DNA of 64,000 nt from Flagellimonas hadalis (GTDB taxonomy: Bacteria > Bacteroidota > Bacteroidia > Flavobacteriales > Flavobacteriaceae): NCBI RefSeq assembly GCF_007785775.2, contig NZ_VNIK02000001.1, positions 886,498-950,497 on the forward strand, read 5' to 3'. A model generated the notes under the pieces. That model did no database searches. It saw only the letters and a program-made list of their open reading frames with translations, and had not been told where the DNA came from. Both the position numbers and the translations under genes were made by a program. The stretch's first letter is position 1. The number at the start of each line of letters is the position of its first letter. Positions 51,676 to 60,100 of the stretch are shown piece by piece.

Positions 51676-52245
51676 TTATTTTAGGATTGCTTTATTGTAC
51701 TCCCTTATCCAACGGGGCAGATTTTCATCAACATCATCACGTTTAGTATCCTTAATATGCTGTAATAATACGGTAGGCGCATTGGGAAAGAACTCTTCTG
51801 GGTCTTTTAATAGTTTCCTGTCCTTTACCAAAACAACTTCGCTCCCTTTCTTGATAAAGTATTTGTTGTCGATCCAAACGGAAAAACCTGACCCTGGCAG
51901 GTTTCCCGTGTACCTAATAGAATGACGGTATAGGGAAAGAGGAGTACCTTCTTCCATTGCATACATCAAGCTCTTTTCTCCTTTATCAGAAAGGAGCGAT
52001 CTGTATATAATAGTATCGTTGATCACCACCTTGTCCAAATTCTTGGGGTACAATTTCATCTCTTTTCCGTCCCTATGTAATCTGAATCCTCCTGTAATGA
52101 GATATGTCCCATGGTAGTTTTTGATATAGCCCACAATCTCCGATCCACTTTGGGTAGTGGCCACACATTTGGCCTGTTCTTGGGCCATTAGGACCAATGG
52201 CCCCACCAATAAGGAGCAAACAAAAGCTATTATTCTTTTTTTCAT
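51676..52245 (-). CDS. Uncharacterised secreted protein
   Basis: A 189-residue protein with a signal peptide (IIAFVCSLLVGPLVLMAQEQ) and a soluble, basic beta-rich domain (SEIVGYIKNYHGTYLITGGF, YPKNLDKVVINDTIIYRSLL). No family is recognised. The start ATG overlaps the repaired end of the upstream outer-membrane gene as ATGA. It lies 156 bp upstream of the lipoprotein gene at 50794. Confidence 0.65.
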   Translation of the reverse strand: MKKRIIAFVCSLLVGPLVLMAQEQAKCVATTQSGSEIVGYIKNYHGTYLITGGFRLHRDGKEMKLYPKNLDKVVINDTIIYRSLLSDKGEKSLMYAMEEGTPLSLYRHSIRYTGNLPGSGFSVWIDNKYFIKKGSEVVLVKDRKLLKDPEEFFPNAPTVLLQHIKDTKRDDVDENLPRWIREYNKAILK

Positions 52246-52815
52246 AATCGTGATTTAAAATGATATCCCAGTCCCAGTTTTACCACATTTACCTGTCGGT
52301 TGTAGTACTATCGTCCAGGCTACCATATTCGGAGTTGTTCATATAATCGTATTGGGCCTTGACAAAAAGACCCATAAAAATATCCAGTGAGGCCGCAACA
52401 TTCACATTGGGTCCATTGGTCTTGTCCTTTACTTTTTTTGTTTGGCCCGGTTCCAAGGCATTCTCCATACTAAAGGTAGCAAAACCATTACCGGCGCCTT
52501 CCTGTTCCCTACAAATTCCTGCTACCAACTCCCCGAACAACCGAGGCTGTATAAAAGTACCGTTAATGTCCGGTTGCGCCGTAAAGTTCTTGTTCTCGAA
52601 AGCATAGAATCCCACATTTATGGAAGCTCCCAGATTGATTACCTCACCGGTCATGAAACGAAATTGGGGCCCTAGATCCACATTGCCCTTGTAATAGTCA
52701 TTGAAATGATTTTCCCAATAGGTATAGAATAGGACACTTCCGCCGAGATTTTCCCTTTTTGGGCATGCAACCCTAAAGCAATCATAAAAACGACATAGGT
52801 TTGAATAAGTTTCAT
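52242..52815 (-). pseudogene. Outer-membrane beta-barrel protein with two frameshifts
   Basis: From the ATG at 52815 the sequence starts MKLIQTYVVFMIALGLHAQ (signal peptide), then KGKISAEVSYSIPIG. One missing G in the GGG at 52714-52716 breaks the frame; restored, it reads NHFNDYYKGNVDLGPQFRFM and on through 52681-52289. Near 52300-52312 one more base is missing: the repaired end reads YYNRQVNVVKLGLGYHF, a typical last barrel strand, and stops at 52242, overlapping the next ATG. The protein would be about 190 residues. Both breaks need one inserted base, so sequencing error is as likely as decay. Confidence 0.75.
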
Positions 52816-52877
52816 ATTGGATTATTTCTGTTTAAAAGTGTTTTCCCTCTTTGAGTTATGTATATCAATCGTAACCA

Positions 52878-52895
52878 CTAGTCGTAGAAGACTAG
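52878..52895. repeat. Hairpin in the spacer upstream of the outer-membrane gene
   Basis: CTAGTC-gtagaa-GACTAG within a GC-richer 100-bp stretch (about 52870-52950) that differs from the AT-rich flanks. No gene is seen. It may be a terminator of the toxin-immunity operon or a small mobile or recombination element. Confidence 0.35.
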
Positions 52896-52997
52896 CGGGA
52901 GTGGGGCTACGCTTCGAAGAGTCAAGCTATCCCTCTATCTGGTGGAGCATTTATACTCAAACCTACGCGTTTTATAAAGTGCATTAAACCCATTCCA

Positions 52998-53294
52998 TCA
53001 AGGGTCAAACCATTTTCCTCGTTCTGCGACTTTAATTAAATGGTTAAAGGAAAATCGCTTTTTTTTTCCCCAATATTTAATAGTGTTTCCCAATGTCTTG
53101 ATAAAAGGATTTTCCCCTAAAAAGTACCTGTCAAATTCAAAACCAGTCATATCAATATCAAACTCTTTTTCAAAGTCGATGAAGAAAGTTTCTGCATCGA
53201 GTCCGTCCACACCGATTGAATCAAATGGTTTATCAATATCAATGACTTGATACCCTAGCCTATCCTTGATAAAAGCAATTAATTTTTCTTTCAT
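52998..53294 (-). CDS. DUF1493-family protein, candidate immunity protein
   Basis: A 98-residue acidic protein similar to DUF1493 (acyl-carrier-like fold): LIAFIKDRLGYQVIDIDKPF, GLDAETFFIDFEKEFDIDM and FEFDRYFLGENPFI. It starts 2 bp after the stop codon of the RHS gene. Small genes directly after RHS or CDI toxin ends usually encode the cognate immunity protein, and DUF1493 members have been found in that setting. It contains no signal peptide, as expected for a cytosolic antitoxin. Confidence 0.75.
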   Translation of the reverse strand: MKEKLIAFIKDRLGYQVIDIDKPFDSIGVDGLDAETFFIDFEKEFDIDMTGFEFDRYFLGENPFIKTLGNTIKYWGKKKRFSFNHLIKVAERGKWFDP

Positions 53295-53296
53295 GA

Positions 53297-56200
53297 TTAA
53301 TTTCCTGAGAAATCCCTATAAGTTGATGTACCTCCAATGACTAATTTCATTCCTGCATTCTTATAAGCATTATTTAACATCTGTCTGCCCATTGTCGTTG
53401 CTGCATTAGAACTATATAAAGTCCTTATAGGCAATCCTTTAAATATCCTTCCAACATTATTGTGGATTTGAACCCAAACACCTGCTTGGTTTCGGACAAC
53501 TGTGGTAGAAGTTTTGTACCCCATTTCTATTGCCTTTTGTGTAAAATAACTAGATGTTTTTGAAGCCCCGTCTGCCACAAAACTTTTGGGTGAACCTCTA
53601 AAAATGTTATAAATGTTTTTTGCGGCACTTCCCAATGTTAAAATATCAAAGAAAATATTGTTTTCTTCAATCCTTCCCATTCCAGTAGGCAAAATATCTC
53701 CTGTAACAGGATGTTGCAAATAAATACCTCCTCCAGTAAGCTGCTGGAATTCATGATACTTTTTTGCACCAAGTTCATAAAAATTTCTTACGTCACTACC
53801 ATCCCAATTATCGAAATAAGTATTAGGGTTTAGAACATCTGCCGTATTAAATACTGCAACAAAATTGAGGCCGTCATTGAAATTCCCAGTAGCAATAGCT
53901 GTTTGACCGCTATATTTGTGTCCTTCTCCGAAATGGAAATATTGTACATTGTCGCCCCCTTTATTACTTAACCAAGTTAAATTGCCATCGGCATCCACCG
54001 CCCACTCATCGTTTGTCTTTCCTCCATCAGGATCGGTAAGACTAATAGGATTATTACCTATTCCTAAATATGGGCTTACAAATTCACTATATGGATCTGG
54101 AGTCAACCATCTCCCAATCCTTGCATCCCATAATCGTAACTCAAAAGCCTCTTTACCCGTTTCCGGGTCCTTTTCCTGCCCTTGGTAGGCATAGCGGTAC
54201 GTATTGGCATCTATACTATTGCGCTGAGGCATCATCATCCCAAAAGGGTAGTAATCGTTATGATTTTCATTGGTGGTACTGCTACCGCTCTTTTGGAAAA
54301 TGGCCCGTACATTGCCCAAATGGTCCGTAAGCTGGTAAGTGGCCACATTGCCCGGGCGGTTGTACACTGCAATACGCTGGTTACCGTAAATGGGCTGTTC
54401 CTGTAAGGTACTGCCATTGTATATGGCCATAACGCTGCCCGCTACATCCCGCACATAATAGGTGTTGGCCACTGGGGAGCCACCGCTATAGGTTTCCTTA
54501 CGCACCCTGTGGTTGCGGTCGTTGTAATAGAACTTTACCATGGTCACATTGTTCTTACGCACCTCTGTAACCAAACCACTGGCATTGTAATAGTATTTTA
54601 TGCCTTCCTGTACATTCTCCACTAACTGCCCAATCTTGTTGTACACATAGTTATTACCATTCTGGTCCGCAATATCATCGGCCCCGGCCACATCGCCCGC
54701 AGCATCATTTACCCGCAACAACTGGTTGGGACCATCCTGCGGGTCGGTCTTATAGGTATAGGCCAGATCGTCCATGGCATTGCCGCCACTGGCATCCTTG
54801 TTCCGCTTTAGGGTCTGGATGTTCCCGTTGGCATCGTAGGTAATGTTGGTGACATCATAATCCCCACTGCCCACTTCGTTGAAACCACCCGCAATTTTGG
54901 CCGTAAAGGTACTGCCGCTCTGCGCATGGAACCCATTTTGTAGGGTAATGCTATTGCCCGCCTCCAAAGTAGTGGTAGTACTGCTGCCATACACCGAACT
55001 ATTGGTGATATCCTCTTGGGCAGGCTCATCTCCATTGTTCACTTGGCCATAATCCGCCTGGGCCAACCAATTGTTCCTATCATAGGCAAAGGCGAAGGTA
55101 CTTTGTTTGCCACTTACCATAAAGGGATCATTGTTCCAACGTATCCCCTTTATATTTCCGTTCAACTGATCCACACCATAGCTTGGGGTGGTAATGTTAT
55201 TGGTGGTCTTACGGGCATAGTCGTTCTTGTTATAATCCAATTGCATCCCAAAAAGGTCGTTACTGTCCCCTCCGGGGTCATCAGAAGCGCTTAAACTGGG
55301 ATGGTTGATGCTCTTTAGCTGTCCGGCCAAGTTATACACATAATCAATTCCTTGGGCACCTCCGGCCAATTCAGTGCGTTTTAAAGCACCTGTTTCATAG
55401 TATTCGTACTCGGCCTGGGAGGTGTAGGTACTTCCATTGGTAGAAGTCTCCACCTTGATCAATTGGTCTGCATTGTTATAGGTGTATCTATGATAGAACT
55501 GTTCACTGGTCACCCCTTTTTGGTAGATGACCTGAGTGACAAGACCCGTAATGGGATCGTATTCATAATCCACTGTTTTGGTACCCAATCCTTGAACCTC
55601 CTGCACCAACCATTCTACCCTACCATAAATGTCATAGCTGTACCAGGTTTCACTATAGCCATTAGCCGTATACACCACATTACCCGCCGAAAAATCCAAG
55701 GAAGGGTAATTGGATTGACGCGTTCCCAAACTATAGGTCTGTGCCGTTTCGTCGTATTCGGTATACTGTATCTCTGTACGGGTACCGGAAACCATGGCGC
55801 CATCGGGGTCCGCAGAAGAAAAGCCGCTATTGGCCACCACCCCACTTTCAATGGGGCGCCCGAAGTTGTCATAATTGGTATATGAGAACTTGTTCGCATC
55901 CTTTTGCACACTGTTTTGGGAATACCTGATCTGCCCATCCTTTCGATACTTGAACCATGCCTCGCCTTCATCGGGGCTCTTTGTGTAGGTCAACTGCCCT
56001 AAGGTATTGTACTGATAAGTGGTCTTGGGCTTGGTAGCCTTGGTAGTTCCCAAAGGCTGGTAGGATGCAATGAGCCTTCCGGCCTTGTCATATTCATTAA
56101 GGCTGTAGTCGTAATAATTCTCCTTGTAGTTTACCGTAACCGGATTAGCAGGGTCATAGTTTTCCACATCATTCACAGCCACCCTGTAAAACCCATTGGG

Positions 56201-57136
56201 TAAGCTTGTTGAAGGGCTTACAGTAGCCTCAGTAATTAGGTTATAAGTGGTCACCGTATTGCCATTCGTAGTCACCGTAAAGCCCATGCTGCTCCCTTGT
56301 GGTACATGGATATCCACAAAACCTTGCTCCAAAATATCAATGCTCATGTTCCTTGCCGTGCTTCCACCGCTGCGCGCCGCAGCCAAAGGCTTGCCATCAC
56401 TATCAGCAAACACCACATTTTCATTCCCATGCACATCCCTACCCACAGTTTTGTGAATCTTATAATCCGTTGCTGCATACTTGGTCTCCCCAAACGCCAC
56501 GGTTTGGGAAAGTTCTTGCCCCGCCCGCATGGTAAAGGAATATCCTTGTGGCCATTCTCCGTTGATTTTATTGCCTCCTATGGATTTTAGGGGGACACCA
56601 GGGTTCAAGGTACTATAAATGGTCCTGGAAAAAGGGTAGGATGTAATATCCATATAACTGTTTCCCGGATAATCATTATTGTCATTGGATGTGCTATAAT
56701 AGTTTCCCAAAGTATTGGACGCTGTTCCTACCGTACTTGGATTTCCGGGATTGGATTCAAAGTCCGCTGTGGAATAGGCACTATTTCCCGAATCCCGCAT
56801 AAAACTGGCCTGGAAGCCAAAAGTGGTTCCAAATGGAGCGCTCAAAGTGGATAGGGCAGCCCTTCCCTGATAATCGTACAATGTTTGGTTGGCCCAAATT
56901 TTACTAGTTAAAATGTCCTTGCTCTGTACTTGTTGGACCTTACCCAGTTCATCAAAAAATGAAACGCTACGGCTTTTTACATCACCGTTGACATCAAAAC
57001 TCTCTATACTGCTCCAGTTCCTATTGGTAGGCAGGGCATCAAAGCCATCTTGACCAAATGCAACCCCACTTACAAGTAAAAGAAGAAGGCTTCTTATCGC
57101 AGTCTTTGTTCGATTGTTGTTTATACGACTTTCCAT
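53297..57136 (-). CDS. RHS-repeat polymorphic toxin with DUF6443 N-terminus
   Basis: A 1279-residue protein: signal peptide (AIRSLLLLLVSGVAFGQ), DUF6443 region (about 35-105, SVSFFDELGKVQQVQSKDIL), many YD/RHS repeats (about 340-960, e.g. YEYDPITGLVTQVIY, YNNADQLIKVET), and the RHS-associated core (LTDHLGNVRAIFQKSG, YPFGMMMPQRNS, YAYQGQEKDPETGKEAFELR, IGRWLTPDPY, NNPISLTDPDGG near 1040). The last 240 residues have no family I recognise and are the polymorphic tip, probably the toxin (TSSYFTQKAIEMGYKTSTTV, AATTMGRQMLNNAYKNAGMK). The downstream DUF1493 gene is the likely immunity gene. Confidence 0.9.
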   Translation of the reverse strand: MESRINNNRTKTAIRSLLLLLVSGVAFGQDGFDALPTNRNWSSIESFDVNGDVKSRSVSFFDELGKVQQVQSKDILTSKIWANQTLYDYQGRAALSTLSAPFGTTFGFQASFMRDSGNSAYSTADFESNPGNPSTVGTASNTLGNYYSTSNDNNDYPGNSYMDITSYPFSRTIYSTLNPGVPLKSIGGNKINGEWPQGYSFTMRAGQELSQTVAFGETKYAATDYKIHKTVGRDVHGNENVVFADSDGKPLAAARSGGSTARNMSIDILEQGFVDIHVPQGSSMGFTVTTNGNTVTTYNLITEATVSPSTSLPNGFYRVAVNDVENYDPANPVTVNYKENYYDYSLNEYDKAGRLIASYQPLGTTKATKPKTTYQYNTLGQLTYTKSPDEGEAWFKYRKDGQIRYSQNSVQKDANKFSYTNYDNFGRPIESGVVANSGFSSADPDGAMVSGTRTEIQYTEYDETAQTYSLGTRQSNYPSLDFSAGNVVYTANGYSETWYSYDIYGRVEWLVQEVQGLGTKTVDYEYDPITGLVTQVIYQKGVTSEQFYHRYTYNNADQLIKVETSTNGSTYTSQAEYEYYETGALKRTELAGGAQGIDYVYNLAGQLKSINHPSLSASDDPGGDSNDLFGMQLDYNKNDYARKTTNNITTPSYGVDQLNGNIKGIRWNNDPFMVSGKQSTFAFAYDRNNWLAQADYGQVNNGDEPAQEDITNSSVYGSSTTTTLEAGNSITLQNGFHAQSGSTFTAKIAGGFNEVGSGDYDVTNITYDANGNIQTLKRNKDASGGNAMDDLAYTYKTDPQDGPNQLLRVNDAAGDVAGADDIADQNGNNYVYNKIGQLVENVQEGIKYYYNASGLVTEVRKNNVTMVKFYYNDRNHRVRKETYSGGSPVANTYYVRDVAGSVMAIYNGSTLQEQPIYGNQRIAVYNRPGNVATYQLTDHLGNVRAIFQKSGSSTTNENHNDYYPFGMMMPQRNSIDANTYRYAYQGQEKDPETGKEAFELRLWDARIGRWLTPDPYSEFVSPYLGIGNNPISLTDPDGGKTNDEWAVDADGNLTWLSNKGGDNVQYFHFGEGHKYSGQTAIATGNFNDGLNFVAVFNTADVLNPNTYFDNWDGSDVRNFYELGAKKYHEFQQLTGGGIYLQHPVTGDILPTGMGRIEENNIFFDILTLGSAAKNIYNIFRGSPKSFVADGASKTSSYFTQKAIEMGYKTSTTVVRNQAGVWVQIHNNVGRIFKGLPIRTLYSSNAATTMGRQMLNNAYKNAGMKLVIGGTSTYRDFSGN

Positions 57137-57148
57137 TTGTTATTTTTT

Positions 57149-60100
57149 TTAAAATGAACTTTTGCTTACCGATGTAGAAACCGTACCACAATCGTTAGGT
57201 TTTTCAATTCTAAGGGATATTGACCCTGAGCCTCCACCGCTTGAACTTAAACTAAGGATACAACTAACGGAACCTGAACCAGGAAATACCCCTGCACTGA
57301 CATCTGTTACACTGCTTCCTACTGTTGGTAGCGAAGAACTTACACCGTTCACAGATACATATCCACTAAATCCTGAACTGGATCCTCCCATATTGGCCGA
57401 ATAAATGATAGGTGCCCCCGGGGTACCATTTAGAGTTACTGTTTTATATCCATTCCCATTATCTGACGCATTGGTAAAGGTAGGTGAAGCCGTTATTGAT
57501 ACATTCGCAGTATAAGATTGTGATCCATTAAGGGTCAATGTAACCGTTTTACTCCCTGTTGTGCTATAGGAATGGGAAAGTACTGTGGGTGGGTTGTTGG
57601 TTCCATTCTGGGAGGTTCCATCTCCAAAATTTACATTCCAACTGGTAACTCCTCCTGACCCTGTAATATCAAAGTTTATGGCACACCCCGTTGTAGCGTC
57701 TGATTTGTCAGCCTCAATACTTCCTGAAATATTGCTACAGGTACCCACATCCCCATTTTTATATTGGAGCCTACTTCTGGATATGATCTTGAATCCTCCA
57801 GTCACACCTGTTTGGTCCGCCACTTCAGCATATGTACTACACAATTGGCCTCCTTCATTATAAATATATTGCGTAGCGAGGTTATTTGCCCCAATAATAT
57901 AGGTTAATTCGTCCCACTCATTGTAGACATAGGAACTCATGGAAGATTGTACCGGATGAACCCTAAAGTCATCAAAATAAAGAGTTCCTGAATTTGCCCT
58001 AACATATATGGTTTTATTGGAGGAACTCAAATCCACATAATGGTTCAGCAATACCCAATCCCCAGCAATGATTTTTTCTCCATTAAATGATTTAAGGCTA
58101 AGTCCATCATATACTCTTGCATTTGCATAATTGTCTTTGGATGCCCACACGGAGATTTTATATTTTCCTGTACGATGCCCGGACATTATTGTCTTAAACC
58201 CTTGTTCCGTAGTGACCTTGATTGCATAGCTTCCAGTATGTGAACGTTCTGTGGTTCTTCCCACATCATCTATTCCATCATCAAAAGTATTACCATCCAA
58301 ATACTCTGCACCACTGTAATACATCTCAGCCAAAGGGGCATTGGCCGTGGCAATGATTTTTGTATCGTCATCACCCATTTTGGTTGCTGCCTTATTACCA
58401 TTAATGTCTTGAACTTCCAAAACCATGGAATAAGAATCATAGGCATTGATCTGCGAAACCAATTTCCAATCAGTGGGTTGCGAGCTAGCAGAAGTACTCC
58501 AATTAAAACCATCATAATCCCCTGAGTATCCAATAAAGAAACCATTACTGTCACTAGCGCCATCCCAAATAAATGATTTATGCTTTCGCCAAACCTTGGT
58601 GGTGCTTCCTCCATTACTTGGATTGTATGTCCAAGGAGACCACGTTTTGATTCCGGCCCCGATTAGCTTATAGGCCCCATTGTCCATTACAAAGGTTTTA
58701 TTCATCGCCTCTTGCACCATCATATTTTTATAGGCGGGATTGGTAACCTTACTACCCATCTCAGCATAACGTGTATAGGCCGGGATTGCCTCAGTTCTAA
58801 ACTCTGTACCATCACTTTGGATTGTAGTTGTTTTGAGCAACTGACCAGAATAAGGATCATGCTGGTCAAAATAGGTTGTGCTGGTAAATCCTCCTTGTGT
58901 AACTGTGGTACTGAGAAGGGCACTGGAATATGTGGTTCTTGTTGAACTGTTCACGTACCATTTATCAGTAATAGAACCACTATTGTAATCCAATATTTTA
59001 TATTGCTGATAAGATTCCCTTGTGGTACCTTGTGGAGCATTATCCGGTAGTGCATAATTATTTATGGTCTTACTCATCAATTGTCCATAACTATTATAAC
59101 TGGACGTGGAAATCAATTGCCCCAGACTTGCGGTATTATCCCTAATGTTAAATTGGGCCACTGATACCGACGCATTTGCTCCCGAATTTGAAAAAGTTTC
59201 TTCATCCTTTGAAATTTGAATAATGTCCCCTAAAGTGTTAATGTTTGCATTTTTTGGCAAAGATTTAAAAACATATTGGGTATAACCCAAAGACACATTA
59301 TTGGTACCATAGGCAGTGGTTTTAACATGGGAATACATGGGAATTGGAGGAGGCAGTTCCATACCGTATGGAATTTCCTCATCAGCATATGGGCCAAAAG
59401 GAATATAAGGCACTATACCTGAACTTTGGTTTGTTCCCGGAATATTGTAATCATATACTGTTTTATACGAATCCACACCATTGGTGGTCGTCAATGACTT
59501 AACCCTGATCGAGGTCGAATAGGCGGCATCAGAGAGATCTACCCTTGTATAAGTATTCCCTGAAACCAAACCATCACAATGTACCCCATAAAACTGGGAG
59601 TTTACTGTGGAAGGAGTTCCATTAAATTGAAGTCTCAATTTTTGGGGAGTCAAGACATTTATCACCTTTGCAGTCCCATCAAACATCTCCATACTATAGG
59701 TATTTGTAGCATCGCTACAACTTAAAACCTTTCTATGGGTAACTGGCACATCATCATTAAGGCCCACTTCAAAATTGGAAAAATCCACATTCGAAGTAAC
59801 TTCGAATATATAATTACTATCAGGGTTTGTTGTGGCAAAACTAATGTTTTGACCTAGAGACGCTGAAAAAGTGTCCGCATCGTAATCTATAGTCAATTTT
59901 CCTCCTGTTGGCATTGTGATTTCTTGCAAGCTCCATTGATCAGGATCATACTTGTCATAACCCCATTCATCCTTATCCGCCAATGTATATGGTTTGTTTA
60001 TATAGGAAAAGATATAAGGGGGTATGAGTTGATTGTCCCCTTTACCTTTGAAGGTGACATTCTTCAATGTCAATCTTCCAGAGGCAGATGTGTAGGGTGC

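Noticed and set aside
53916..56590. Many plus-strand open frames across the RHS gene
   Set aside because: They are antisense shadows without domain similarity or start signals.
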